Numbered from the stretch's first letter, positions 23,909 through 32,232 are shown. The stretch: 64,000 nt of DNA from DASXHY01 sp036272195 (GCA_036272195.1 DATAZE010000007.1:48683-112682), one strand, 5' to 3'. The notes: generated by a model from the sequence alone, not told the origin. Program-made: numbers and translations.

Positions 23909-24268
23909 TTAAAATTGCAATCCGGCTTCGCGGGCGGCATCGGCCAAGGCCTTGACCTTGCCATGATAACGCGCGCCGCCACGGTCAAACACAACCTGCT
24001 TGATGCCTTTGTCCATGGCCGTCTTCGCGGCCAGGGTGCCGATGGTTTTGGCGCTTTTCACGTTGGCGGCCAGCTTTTCCCGGTCGGGAGTCGCCTTGCT
24101 CAACGTAGATGCCGCGGCCAGCGTTTTGCCGGCTCTGTCATCGATGAACTGGACATGAATGTTTTCATTCGAAAAGAAAACGCTCATGCGCGGACGCTCG
24201 TTGGTGCCGCTGAGTTTTTTGCGCACGCGCCAGTGGCGCAGTTGTGCGAGTTGTCGTTTGGATTTCAT
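23909..24268 (-). CDS. rplR: 50S ribosomal protein L18
   Basis: 119 residues from ATG 24268. Conserved parts are RRHWRVRKKLSGT-type N-terminus (here AQLRHWRVRKKLSGTNERPR), IHVQFIDDRAGKTLAAAST and the end FDRGGARYHGKVKALADAAREAGLQF. L18 binds 5S rRNA. An earlier GTG-type start at 24304 would overlap the gap before rplF and has no family support. Confidence 0.97.
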   Translation of the reverse strand: MKSKRQLAQLRHWRVRKKLSGTNERPRMSVFFSNENIHVQFIDDRAGKTLAAASTLSKATPDREKLAANVKSAKTIGTLAAKTAMDKGIKQVVFDRGGARYHGKVKALADAAREAGLQF

Positions 24269-24307
24269 TTTTATTTCGCCACGGATTTGGCCGTGGCAAA
24301 TCAATTG

Positions 24308-24844
24308 TTATTGGACGGTCTTGCCTTCCTTGCGCTGGACGTGTTCGCCCACGTAACGCACGCCCTTGCCCTTGTAAGGTTCCGGCGGATAGAACGAGCG
24401 CAGCTCGGCAGCCACCTGGCCAACGACCTGTTTGTCCGGCCCTTCGATGGTCAGCTTCGTGTTTTCTTCCACGGTCACCTTGATCTGGTCCGGAATGGGA
24501 TAATTGATGGGGTGCGAAAAGCCCAAGGTCATATTTACGATCTTGCCCTGGACGGCGGCTTTGAAACCGACGCCCTGGATTTCGAGCTTCTTCACGAAAC
24601 CTTCGCTCACGCCCTTGACCATGTTGTTGACCAAAGCGCGGCTGAGGCCGTGCAACGCTTTCGCTTTCGCGTCATCGCCCTGGCGGCTGACGAGCACATT
24701 GCTGCCTTCCACCTTGAGGCTCGTTTGGCGCGGGAGGTCAAAATTCAATTTGCCTTTCGGGCCTTCGACCAGGACTTTCTGGCCTTTCACTTCCACCTTG
24801 ACCTTCGGCGGAAGGGCTATCGGTTGTTTTCCAATTCTTGACAT
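24308..24844 (-). CDS. rplF: 50S ribosomal protein L6
   Basis: 178 residues. MSRIGKQPIALP opens the protein, and the C-terminal RSFYPPEPYKGKGVRYVGEHVQRKEGK is the L6 signature. L6 lies near the sarcin-ricin loop. It starts ten bases after rpsH. Confidence 0.98.
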   Translation of the reverse strand: MSRIGKQPIALPPKVKVEVKGQKVLVEGPKGKLNFDLPRQTSLKVEGSNVLVSRQGDDAKAKALHGLSRALVNNMVKGVSEGFVKKLEIQGVGFKAAVQGKIVNMTLGFSHPINYPIPDQIKVTVEENTKLTIEGPDKQVVGQVAAELRSFYPPEPYKGKGVRYVGEHVQRKEGKTVQ

Positions 24845-24854
24845 AACAAATTCC

Positions 24855-25241
24855 TTACCAGACGTAGCAGAGCACTTCTCCGCCGAGATTCTTTTTGCGG
24901 GCTGATTCGCCGGTCATCACGCCTTCCGGCGTGGAAACCAGGGAAACGCCCAGGCCACCGCGCACGCGCGGGATGTCCGTGGAGCCGACGTAATGGCGCA
25001 GGCCGGGCCGGCTCACGCGCTTGATGCCTTCAATCACGCTCTTCTTGCCCTGATATTTAAGCTGGAGCTTGATGGTCTTGAACGGCTTGCCCGCCACGGT
25101 AATTTCCGCGACATATCCTTCCTTCTTCAGGATGTGCGCGATGCTCTCCTTCATTTTGGAGTGCGGAATTTCCACGGCCGGCAGCAACGCGCGCTGCGCA
25201 TTGCGGATCCGGGTCAACATGTCAGAAATCGGGTCTATCAT
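24855..25241 (-). CDS. rpsH: 30S ribosomal protein S8
   Basis: 128 residues. MIDPISDMLTRIRNAQRA and the C-terminal GGLGVSLVSTPEGVMTGESARKKNLGGEVLCYVW identify S8, a primary 16S rRNA binder and, in E. coli, the spc-operon translational repressor. It starts four bases after rpsN. Confidence 0.98.
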   Translation of the reverse strand: MIDPISDMLTRIRNAQRALLPAVEIPHSKMKESIAHILKKEGYVAEITVAGKPFKTIKLQLKYQGKKSVIEGIKRVSRPGLRHYVGSTDIPRVRGGLGVSLVSTPEGVMTGESARKKNLGGEVLCYVW

Positions 25242-25245
25242 AAAA

Positions 25246-25515
25246 TTACCAGCTCGCCTTCGTCACACCGGGGATGAGTCCGTTCAACGCCGCTTCACGG
25301 AACGTCAAACGCGAGCAACCGAACTTGCGCCAATAACCACGGCGGCGTCCGCTGAACGAGCAGCGGTTGACCACGCGGGTTGGGCTGGCATCACGCGGCA
25401 GCTGGGACAGCCCGGCGTAGTCGCGTTTCGCCTTCAATTCGGCACGGAGCGCGGCATACTTCTTCACCGTCTCCTGCTTGCGCTTGTTGCGCTCTTTCCA
25501 TGATTTCTTAGCCAT
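25246..25515 (-). CDS. rpsN: 30S ribosomal protein S14, zinc-independent long form
   Basis: 89 residues. MAKKSWKERNKRKQETVKKY and the C-terminal NRCSFSGRRRGYWRKFGCSRLTFREAALNGLIPGVTKASW identify S14. It is the long form without the C-x2-C zinc pairs. It sits in the 30S head, between rplE and rpsH as usual. Confidence 0.97.
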   Translation of the reverse strand: MAKKSWKERNKRKQETVKKYAALRAELKAKRDYAGLSQLPRDASPTRVVNRCSFSGRRRGYWRKFGCSRLTFREAALNGLIPGVTKASW

Positions 25516-25541
25516 AAATCAATTCGTCAATTCGAGATTCG

Positions 25542-26117
25542 TCATTTCGTTTCCACTGCGGCCTTCGGCGCCTCTTTCGCCTCCGCCAGCGGAAAACCCA
25601 TCAGCTTCAACAAATCCAGCGCTTCCGCGTCCGTGGGGGCGCTCGTCACGATGGTGACGTCCATGCCCTGCGTGCGCTTGATCTTGTCCATTTCGATCTC
25701 CGGAAAAATCGTCTGGTCCGAGATGCCGAAAGTGTAATTGCCCCGGCCATCGAACTTGCGCGGGGACAACCCACGGAAGTCACGAATACGCGGCAGCGCG
25801 GCCGCGACCAACCGGTCAAAAAACTCGTACATCGCATCCGAGCGAAGCGTCACGCGGCAGCCAATCGGCTGGTTTTCGCGCAATTTGAAATTCGCGATGC
25901 TGTGGGTGGACTTGCTGATGGCCGCCTTGCGGCCGGTGATCTGCTGCAGGTCCTTCGCCGCATCGTCAATCGCGCTCTTTTCCAACGAGGCGCTCACGCC
26001 CATGTTGACCACGATTTTTTCGAGCTTCGGAATCTGGTGGACGTTGGTGTACTTGTGCTTTTCCTTCAGCGCAGGCAACACTTCGCTTTTGTATTTTTCG
26101 TAAAGTCTGGCTTTCAT
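25542..26117 (-). CDS. rplE: 50S ribosomal protein L5
   Basis: 191 residues. PKLEKIVVNMGVSASLEKSAIDDAAKDLQQITGRKA, FKLRENQPIGCRVTLRSD and GNYTFGISDQTIFPEI are diagnostic. L5 binds 5S rRNA and contacts S13 across the subunit interface. The last dozen residues form a short acidic/basic tail. Confidence 0.98.
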   Translation of the reverse strand: MKARLYEKYKSEVLPALKEKHKYTNVHQIPKLEKIVVNMGVSASLEKSAIDDAAKDLQQITGRKAAISKSTHSIANFKLRENQPIGCRVTLRSDAMYEFFDRLVAAALPRIRDFRGLSPRKFDGRGNYTFGISDQTIFPEIEMDKIKRTQGMDVTIVTSAPTDAEALDLLKLMGFPLAEAKEAPKAAVETK

Positions 26118-26153
26118 TTTTTTGCGCCGCGGATTTTGCCGTGGCTTAAATTT

Positions 26154-26429
26154 TTATTCTGCTGCGGCCGGGGTGGTCCCGCGTTTCGAGGCGCGCGCGT
26201 CAAACGACTCGGCCTTCATCAAATTCGAGATATGGACGGTGCCTTCCCGCTCAACGATGGCACCCTGCGGGTTTTCCTGGCTCTTGCGCGTGTGGCGTTT
26301 GATCATCTTCACGCCTTCCACAATCGCCCGGCTGCTCCGGGGACTGACCGAAATAATTTTGCCGCGCTTGCCTTTCTCGGCTCCCGCCAGAACCACCACT
26401 TCGTCACCCTTTTTCAAATGCAATTTCAT
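26154..26429 (-). CDS. rplX: 50S ribosomal protein L24
   Basis: 91 residues. The KOW motif is at about 7-35 (LKKGDEVVVLAGAEKGKRGKIISV), and GVKMIKRHTRKSQENPQG follows. L24 is an early-assembling protein at the tunnel exit. It is slightly shorter than the E. coli protein. Confidence 0.97.
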   Translation of the reverse strand: MKLHLKKGDEVVVLAGAEKGKRGKIISVSPRSSRAIVEGVKMIKRHTRKSQENPQGAIVEREGTVHISNLMKAESFDARASKRGTTPAAAE

Positions 26430-26442
26430 ACAAATTTCTTTG

Positions 26443-26466
26443 GTAGCGGCGCTCTGTGAGCGGCGC
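26443..26466. repeat. Single GTAGCGGCGCTCTGTGAGCGGCG unit between rplN and rplX
   Basis: One hairpin unit of the family lies in the 43-base gap between two ribosomal protein genes. Its inner palindrome is GCTCTGTGAGC, the alternative version to GGTCTGTGACC. Confidence 0.85.
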
Positions 26467-26472
26467 CATTCT

Positions 26473-26838
26473 TCAAATCACTTCCGGCGCGAGCGAAATA
26501 ATCTTCATGAACTTTTTCTCGCGCAACTCGCGGGCCACCGGCCCGAAAATGCGCGTGCCGCGCGGATTCTGTTCCTTGTCAATGATCACGCACGCATTGC
26601 GGTCGAACCGCAAATACGAGCCGTCACTGCGCCGGATGATCTGCCGGGTGCGCACGATCACGGCATCCACCACTTCGCCCTTTTTCACCGTGCCATCAGG
26701 CGCGGCTTCCTTGATGTGGGCCTTGATAACATCGCCGATGCCGGCATAACGCTGGTTCTTGCCGAGCACGCCGATGGCCCAGGCCACCTTTGCGCCGGTG
26801 TTGTCAGCGACATCCAAATGAGAACGAACTTGCAACAT
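26473..26838 (-). CDS. rplN: 50S ribosomal protein L14
   Basis: 121 residues. The sequence runs MLQVRSHLDVADNTGAKVAW through IRRSDGSYLRFDRNACVII to GTRIFGPVARELREKKFMKIISLAPEVI, a complete L14. It forms part of an intersubunit bridge. Confidence 0.98.
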   Translation of the reverse strand: MLQVRSHLDVADNTGAKVAWAIGVLGKNQRYAGIGDVIKAHIKEAAPDGTVKKGEVVDAVIVRTRQIIRRSDGSYLRFDRNACVIIDKEQNPRGTRIFGPVARELREKKFMKIISLAPEVI

Positions 26839-26846
26839 AAATATCC

Positions 26847-27155
26847 TTAAACCGCGACCGGCGTCACGCCGCTGCTGCGTTCCAGCACTTTGGTCAGGCG
26901 CCAGCGCTTCAGTTTGGACAGCGGGCGCGTTTCTTCAATCAGCACGACATCGCCGACTTTTGCCTCGGCCTTTTCGTCGTGCGCGTAAAATTTGCTGTAG
27001 CCGGTCACCACTTTTTTGAACTTCGGGTGCGGGAACCGGCGTTCCACCTGCACCACAATGGTCTTGGTCATCTTGTTCGAGATGACTTTGCCAAGGCGCT
27101 CCTTGCGGTTGCCGCGCGACTCGATCGTTTCCAAATTTTTCGTTTCTTCAGCCAT
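26847..27155 (-). CDS. rpsQ: 30S ribosomal protein S17
   Basis: 102 residues. The S17 OB fold begins near residue 17: RKERLGKVISNKMTKTIVVQVERRFPHPKFKKVV, with GDVVLIEETRPLSKLKRWRL. The first 15 residues are an acidic extension not seen in E. coli. It is the primary binder of the 16S 5' domain. Confidence 0.98.
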   Translation of the reverse strand: MAEETKNLETIESRGNRKERLGKVISNKMTKTIVVQVERRFPHPKFKKVVTGYSKFYAHDEKAEAKVGDVVLIEETRPLSKLKRWRLTKVLERSSGVTPVAV

Positions 27156-27160
27156 ACAAG

Positions 27161-27364
27161 TTAAGCCGCTTTGTTTCGCAACTGTGAAATGCGGGTTTCC
27201 ACGCGCGCAATGTCCTTGCGCAACGTGCGCAGGCGCGCCGATTTTTCGAGCTGCGCGCTCGCCTGCTGCAAACGCAGGTTAAACATTTCCTGACGCAAAT
27301 CGCGGCCCAGCACGGACAGCTCCACCAGCGTTGCGTCTTTAATTTTCGGATCGGACATCTTCAT
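27161..27364 (-). CDS. rpmC: 50S ribosomal protein L29
   Basis: 67 residues from ATG 27364; an ATG two codons on (27358) is an alternative. LVELSVLGRDLRQEMFNLRLQQASAQLEKSARLRTLRKDIARVETRIS is the two-helix L29 pattern. It sits at the tunnel exit next to L23. A longer frame to 27457 overlaps rplP and has no support. Confidence 0.95.
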   Translation of the reverse strand: MKMSDPKIKDATLVELSVLGRDLRQEMFNLRLQQASAQLEKSARLRTLRKDIARVETRISQLRNKAA

Positions 27365-27377
27365 AAATTCATTCCAC

Positions 27378-27803
27378 TCAGGCAGCGGCCAGGCGATGCC
27401 GCGAGATAAACTTGGTCTTGATCGGGAGCTTCGTCGCCGCCAGGCGCATCGATTCACGCGCGATCGCCTCAGTCACGCCGTCCACCTCGAACAGCACGTT
27501 CGCGGGACGAATCACGGCCACCCACGATTCGAGCGGGCCCTTGCCCTTGCCCATTCGGGTTTCCAACGGCTTTTTGGTAAAGGATTTCTGTGGGAAAATG
27601 CGAATCCACAATTTTCCGTGGCGCTTCATGTTGCGGGCGATGGCCACGCGCGCGGCTTCAATCTGCTTCGTATCGAGCCAGCAACGTTCCGTCGCCATCA
27701 AACCATACTCGCCGAATGCAACCGTGTTGCCGCGATAGGCCAGGCCGGCGCGGTTACCGCGGTGCATCTTCCGAAATTTTACTCTTGCGGGCTGTAAAGG
27801 CAT
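27378..27803 (-). CDS. rplP: 50S ribosomal protein L16
   Basis: 141 residues. MPLQPARVKFRKMHRGNRAG, GLMATERCWLDTKQIEAARVAIARNMKRHGK and RMGKGKGPLESWVAVIRPANVLFEVDGV are conserved. L16 organises the aminoacyl-tRNA site of the large subunit. Confidence 0.98.
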   Translation of the reverse strand: MPLQPARVKFRKMHRGNRAGLAYRGNTVAFGEYGLMATERCWLDTKQIEAARVAIARNMKRHGKLWIRIFPQKSFTKKPLETRMGKGKGPLESWVAVIRPANVLFEVDGVTEAIARESMRLAATKLPIKTKFISRHRLAAA

Positions 27804-27826
27804 AACTCTCTGTTAATCTTAAATTG

Positions 27827-28513
27827 TTACTTCACCGGCATCGGCTCAGCCTGGGGCTGTGCCGGCTGCGGTTGCTCCGCCTTCTGCGGCTTGTTTTCAC
27901 CTTTGCAAATCCAGCACTTGATGCCGAGCTTGCCGTAAACCGTGAGCGCTTCCGCAAATCCGTAATCGATGTTCGCGCGCAGTGTGTGCAGCGGGACGCG
28001 GCCCCAATGATATTGCTCCACGCGGGCCAGTTCCGCGCCACCCAAACGGCCGGCGCAACGGATCTTGATGCCTTCGGCGCCGAAATCCTTCGCGGTCTGC
28101 AACGCCTTCTTCATCGCGCGCCTAAAAGAAACGCGGCGTTCCAATTGGAGCGCCACATTTTCTGCTACGAGCTGGGCATCGATTTCCGGCTGCTTGATTT
28201 CGATGATGTCGACGTAAATTTCCTTGCCCGTCATCTTGCTCAACTCTTCTTTGATCTTGTCAATTTCGGCGCCTTTGCGGCCGATGACAACACCCGGGCG
28301 GGCAGTATGGATCGTGATGCGGCAGCGGTTGGCGGCGCGCTCGATCTGGATTTTGGGGACCGACGCCGTCTCGAGCTTCTTCTTCAGCAAATCGCGAATG
28401 TGGCGGTCTTCGGTGAGCAGTTTGCCGAATTCTTTTTTGCCGGCATACCACTTCGAGCGCCAGTCTTTGTTGACGGCGAGGCGGAATCCGATTGGATTAG
28501 TTTTTTGACCCAT
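27827..28513 (-). CDS. rpsC: 30S ribosomal protein S3
   Basis: 228 residues. MGQKTNPIGFRLAVNKDWRSKWYA opens the protein; the KH domain has GVVIGRKGAEIDKIKEEL, and the C-terminal domain includes AEGIKIRCAGRLGGAELARVE. The last 20 residues are a Gln/Pro-rich tail. S3 lines the mRNA entry channel. Confidence 0.98.
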   Translation of the reverse strand: MGQKTNPIGFRLAVNKDWRSKWYAGKKEFGKLLTEDRHIRDLLKKKLETASVPKIQIERAANRCRITIHTARPGVVIGRKGAEIDKIKEELSKMTGKEIYVDIIEIKQPEIDAQLVAENVALQLERRVSFRRAMKKALQTAKDFGAEGIKIRCAGRLGGAELARVEQYHWGRVPLHTLRANIDYGFAEALTVYGKLGIKCWICKGENKPQKAEQPQPAQPQAEPMPVK

Positions 28514-28517
28514 ACAA

Positions 28518-28862
28518 TTACTTAGACTTAGTCTCGTCAGTCAGGACAATTTTTACGTGGCAATTACGTTTCAAAATGGGGCCGGCTGAACCGCGCGCCT
28601 TGGGCGTGAACCGCTTCAAGGTCGTCGCCGTCTGAGCGACCGCTTCCTTGATGATCAAGGTTTCGATCCTGGCGTTCTTATTGTTTTCGGCATTGGCAAT
28701 GGCCGACTTCAACGTCTTGGCCACGAACCGCGCGCCTTTGCGGGGCACCACGGCCAGGATGGCCTGCGCCTGTACGGCGGGCAATCCCTGGATCTGGCGC
28801 ACCACTTCGCGCATCTTCTGCGCGGACATGCGGATGTTTTTGGTAATCGCGTGAACTTGCAT
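28518..28862 (-). CDS. rplV: 50S ribosomal protein L22
   Basis: 114 residues. ITKNIRMSAQKMREVVRQIQGLP and the tunnel hairpin region ending RFTPKARGSAGPILKRNCHVKIVL are conserved. L22 lines the exit tunnel, where macrolide-resistance changes occur in other bacteria. It starts four bases after rpsS. Confidence 0.98.
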   Translation of the reverse strand: MQVHAITKNIRMSAQKMREVVRQIQGLPAVQAQAILAVVPRKGARFVAKTLKSAIANAENNKNARIETLIIKEAVAQTATTLKRFTPKARGSAGPILKRNCHVKIVLTDETKSK

Positions 28863-28866
28863 ATTA

Positions 28867-29148
28867 CTATTTAGCCTCCGCTTTCGCCGTGTGCGCGCCG
28901 TGTTTCTTGAATGTGCGCGTCAGTGAAAATTCCCCGAGCCGATGGCCCACCATGTTTTCCGTCACAAACACCGGGTTGAAAACCTTCCCGTTGTGGACGT
29001 TGAACGTCAGGCCGACGAAATCCGGCGTGATCATCGAGCGGCGCGACCAGGTCTTGATCGGCGTCTTCTGGTTTATGCTCTTGGCCTTCTGGATCTTCTC
29101 CTGAAGGTGCAAATCGACAAACGGACCTTTTTTAATCGAGCGTCCCAT
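28867..29148 (-). CDS. rpsS: 30S ribosomal protein S19
   Basis: 93 residues. MGRSIKKGPFVDLHLQEKI, TWSRRSMITPDFVGLTFNVHNGK and VGHRLGEFSLTRTFKKHG are diagnostic. S19 pairs with S13 in the 30S head. It starts three bases after rplB. Confidence 0.98.
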   Translation of the reverse strand: MGRSIKKGPFVDLHLQEKIQKAKSINQKTPIKTWSRRSMITPDFVGLTFNVHNGKVFNPVFVTENMVGHRLGEFSLTRTFKKHGAHTAKAEAK

Positions 29149-29151
29149 AAA

Positions 29152-30006
29152 TTATTTGTGTTTCATCGGCCGGCCATCACGGCGGACCAAAATAAACCGG
29201 TTGGAAAATTTCTTCTTGTCGCGTGTGCGATAACCCTTGGCAATCAAACCCCAGGGCGAGGTCAATTGCTGCCAGCCGCCGCCGGACTTGGATTTACCGG
29301 CGCCGCCGCCGTTCGGATGGTCAACCGGGTTACGTGCAACACCGCGGCTAATCGGGCGGATGCCGCGATGCCGCGACCGGCCCGCTTTGCCGAGAATCAC
29401 GTTTTCGTGTTCCGCGTTGCCGACCTGGCCGATGGTCGCGTAGCAATTTTCATTGAAGCGGCGAATTTCACCGGAGGGCAGACGCACCTGCGCATAGCCT
29501 TCGTCACGGGACATCAGGCTCGCCGCGCCACCGGCGGTGCGCACCATCTGGCCGCCGCGACCGGGTTCAATTTCAATATTATGAATATTGCTGGCCAGCG
29601 GAATCGCCTTGAGCGGAAGACAATTGCCGATTTCCGGAGGAGCGGTCGGGCCACTCATTAACTTCGCACCAACCTGAAGATTTGCCGGAGCCACCATGTA
29701 GGCCTTCTCGCCATCTTTATACTGGAGCAACGCCAGGCGGGCGGTGCGGATGGGATCATATTCAATCGCCAGAACCGTCGCTTCGACGCCGTGTTTCTGC
29801 CGCTTGAAATCGACGATGCGGATTTTTTGCTTATGGCCGCCGCCAATGCCGCGGGCCGTGGCGCGACCGTAATGATTGCGCCCGCCGGTTTTCTTGCGAA
29901 TTTCAACCAGGCTCTTCTCGGGCTTGGACTTTGTTATATCGCTGTTATCGGCGAACGAGATGTATCGTGTCGACGGCGTCAGCGGTCTAAATGTCTTAAC
30001 TGGCAT
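29152..30006 (-). CDS. rplB: 50S ribosomal protein L2
   Basis: 284 residues. MPVKTFRPLTPSTRYISFAD, the GRNHYGRATARGIGGGHKQKIRIVDFKR block and the C-terminal RGVARNPVDHPNGGGAGKSKSGG (histidine of the catalytic-centre loop included) are present. L2 is essential near the peptidyl transferase centre. It is the first gene of the cluster: the expected rplW, rplD, rplC and rpsJ are not upstream. Transcription must therefore begin in the 30007-30700 region, where no clear promoter was identified. Confidence 0.98.
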   Translation of the reverse strand: MPVKTFRPLTPSTRYISFADNSDITKSKPEKSLVEIRKKTGGRNHYGRATARGIGGGHKQKIRIVDFKRQKHGVEATVLAIEYDPIRTARLALLQYKDGEKAYMVAPANLQVGAKLMSGPTAPPEIGNCLPLKAIPLASNIHNIEIEPGRGGQMVRTAGGAASLMSRDEGYAQVRLPSGEIRRFNENCYATIGQVGNAEHENVILGKAGRSRHRGIRPISRGVARNPVDHPNGGGAGKSKSGGGWQQLTSPWGLIAKGYRTRDKKKFSNRFILVRRDGRPMKHK

Positions 30007-30549
30007 AAAATCAAATCAGTTACCAACCAACCAAGTCAGTTGCGTTTATTTGCTGTAGAGAGCGCGAACCTCGCCGCTTGTCGACAAAATCAGCCGACGC
30101 TACAACCATCAAACACTTCCATCAGCTTGGAGAGCGGAGCCATCAATCCTGCACCCGGATGGGTGGTCAGTTATCGGTCCCGCAAGTTATGCTGCCCGTC
30201 GCCTTTTGGGAAACGGGAGCCGGAATATAGGCAAACGCACGCAGCTGTGCAATAGGTTTCTTCAGAAATTTTCACCGTGCGCGGAAAATTGAGAATTATC
30301 CCGTAATTCCTTTATTTTAAGCGGTTCCGCGCACTTTCGGTTTAAAAGTTCCAACCCCCAAGTTCCAAACTCCAAATAAATTTCAAATTCCAGGCTCCAA
30401 AAAAACTGGCGAATACGACTCAAAATTGAAATTTGAAGTTTGGAACTTCTCAGGAACTTGGATTTGGAACTTTTTCAACCCGCCCTCCCTTCATGCAAAT
30501 CCGAAATCCGCACCCTGAAATCCCGTTTCCGCACATTTTTCTTTCGCTT
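30007..30549. other. Gene-free leader region of the rplB operon with dispersed repeats
   Basis: No credible gene. The stretch near 30053-30108 has the GTAG...GCCGACGCTAC ends of the GTAGCnGCCGACG family. A 10-bp inverted pair, GTGCGCGGAA (30279-30288) and TTCCGCGCAC (30325-30334), flanks an AT-rich centre. TTCCAA-type repeats follow at 30345-30478. The operon promoter should lie here but no convincing -35/-10 pair was found. Confidence 0.6.
30345..30478. repeat. AGTTCCAAACTCC dispersed repeat, inverted pair
   Basis: AAGTTCCAACCCCCAAGTTCC-type words at the left are mirrored by GTTTGGAACTTCTCAGGAAC-type words at the right (about 30437-30475). It belongs to the same family as 13849-13934 and 32001-32116. 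Confidence 0.7.
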
Positions 30550-30729
30550 AGAGCGGTTTAAAAAATACTGTAGCCATTCGGAGCGAGGATTTTTGGTTTT
30601 TGGCAAGGCTTCGGCGAAGGAGCAGGTTTGAAAAACCCTGTGACTGAGCCGAAACGACGTCAAAACACCAAAAAGACCGCTTCCCGGCTGTTTCCTTCCG
30701 AATGGCTACAGTATTTTTTAAACCGCTCT
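30550..30729. mobile_element. MITE-like element with perfect 33-bp terminal inverted repeats
   Basis: The first 33 bases (30550-30582, starting AGAGCGGTTTAAAAAATACT) are the exact reverse complement of the last 33 (30697-30729). The whole element is 180 bp and has no credible coding content. It ends 27 bases before the metallophosphoesterase ATG. No clear target-site duplication was seen. The size and perfect ends are those of a non-autonomous element, moved by a transposase not present here; this is inference. Confidence 0.75.
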
Positions 30730-30755
30730 GGCGAATTTGATGTAGATTGGGCGCC

Positions 30756-31928
30756 ATGGATAGTGCGACATCGGATTTTCCGGCTGAACCGACCGAGTCC
30801 ACCCCGGCCAGCCCGCGTGTGGAGTCCCGACGCATTGGCGTTTTCGTGGCCATCGTATTGACGATACTGCTGAGCGCCAACGCCTTCGTTTGCGCCACGT
30901 GGAGTCACTTTTTCGGAATGCCCGGTTGGCTCTGGTGGCAATTCATTCCCGGCTCGCTGGCAATGGCTTTCATCCTGAGTACCATTGCCGGCTTTCGTTC
31001 GGCCAATCCGTTAATTCCCGTCATTTACACTGTGTCAGCTTCGTGGCTCGGCGTATTGAACTTTGCCTTTTTCGCCGCCGTTGGCTGTTGGGTGGTTGAT
31101 TCCGCCGCGTGGGTGATCGGCTCGCCCTTGCCGCCCTTTCATATTGCGGCCGTGCTGTTTGGGGTCGCGTTTTTGGCGGCAGCGTACGGACTGATCAACG
31201 CCGCCTGGCTCCGCGTCACTCGTATCACGGTCGCATTGCCCAATTTACCGGAAGCATGGCGCGGACGCACCGTTGCGCTCGTCACCGATTTGCATCTGGG
31301 CCACATTTCGCGGCCGCGATTTCTCCGCCGCGTCGTTGCGCGACTTCGCTCAGTGCAGCCGGAAGCGGTTTTTGTGAGTGGCGATATGTTCGATGGCAGC
31401 CCGGTCTGCGTGAACGAACTGGTCGCGGGCTGGCAGGGATTTTCTCCCGCCCGGGGAGTTTATTACATCGCCGGCAATCACGATGAATTTGTCGACCGCA
31501 GAATTTTTCTGGATGCCGTCAGCCGCACGGGTGTGAAAGTCCTGAACAATGAAAAGGTATCCGTCGATGGCCTGCAAATCGTCGGCGTCCACGACTCGGA
31601 AGCGGAAGACCCGAAGGAATTGCGGGAGATTTTGGGACGCGCCCGGCTGAACACGGCGCTGCCGAGCATTTTGCTGGCGCATCGGCCGGTCAATCTCGCG
31701 GTGGCGGAAGAGGCGGGCATCTCGCTGCAGCTTTCCGGCCACACCCATCACGGGCAAATGTGGCCCTGGAATCTGTTGGTGCGCCGTATCTACGGGCCAT
31801 TTGCGTACGGGCTCCATCGGCTTAAAACGATGTGGGTTTACACCAGCAGCGGCGCGGGCACCTGGGGCCCGCCCCTGCGCGTCGGCACGAAATCAGAGAT
31901 CGTATTGATCCAATTGGAAAAGGCATAA
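30756..31928 (+). CDS. Membrane-anchored metallophosphoesterase (YkuE/YaeI-like)
   Basis: 390 residues. About four hydrophobic segments fill residues 25-150. A calcineurin-like phosphoesterase domain follows: DLHLGH, GDMFDG, GNHD, and GHTHHGQMWP are the dimetal-site motifs in order. Homologues act on lipid or nucleotide phosphates at the membrane, for example the lipid A-modifying or UDP-diacylglucosamine group; the substrate here is unknown. Start ATG 30756 is preferred to a TTG at 30747. The promoter region coincides with the MITE-like element. Confidence 0.92.
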   Translation: MDSATSDFPAEPTESTPASPRVESRRIGVFVAIVLTILLSANAFVCATWSHFFGMPGWLWWQFIPGSLAMAFILSTIAGFRSANPLIPVIYTVSASWLGVLNFAFFAAVGCWVVDSAAWVIGSPLPPFHIAAVLFGVAFLAAAYGLINAAWLRVTRITVALPNLPEAWRGRTVALVTDLHLGHISRPRFLRRVVARLRSVQPEAVFVSGDMFDGSPVCVNELVAGWQGFSPARGVYYIAGNHDEFVDRRIFLDAVSRTGVKVLNNEKVSVDGLQIVGVHDSEAEDPKELREILGRARLNTALPSILLAHRPVNLAVAEEAGISLQLSGHTHHGQMWPWNLLVRRIYGPFAYGLHRLKTMWVYTSSGAGTWGPPLRVGTKSEIVLIQLEKA

Positions 31929-32000
31929 AGCCGCCTGCCGGGTGATCCTTTTCCAAACACACCGATAGCCATCTTTGAGTCCTTTGCGCTTTTCCCATTT

Positions 32001-32160
32001 AGAAGTTCCAACTCTCAAGTTCCAAATCCAAAGAAATTTCAAATTCCAATCTCCCAAAAACTGACGGCTGTGATTCGATATTGAAGTTTGGAGCTTCTCT
32101 GGAACTTGGAACTTTTCCACACCTCATCCGTTCGCTTTGAAATCTGAAATCTCAAATATT
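32001..32160. repeat. TTCCAA dispersed repeat and 37-bp direct-repeat copy 1
   Basis: TTCCAA-type words (from 32006) are mirrored by GGAACTTGGAACTTTT-type words (to 32116). At 32123-32159 follows a 37-base sequence (begins CTCATCCGTTC) repeated at 34237-34273 with one mismatch. The 304-base gap 31929-32232 holds nothing else recognisable. Confidence 0.75.
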
Positions 32161-32232
32161 AAATTCCTTCCCCAGGTCAAACCCTTCGGCTTTTCTTGTC
32201 CCGGATTAATTTCGGCGGGTATTATCTCATGA

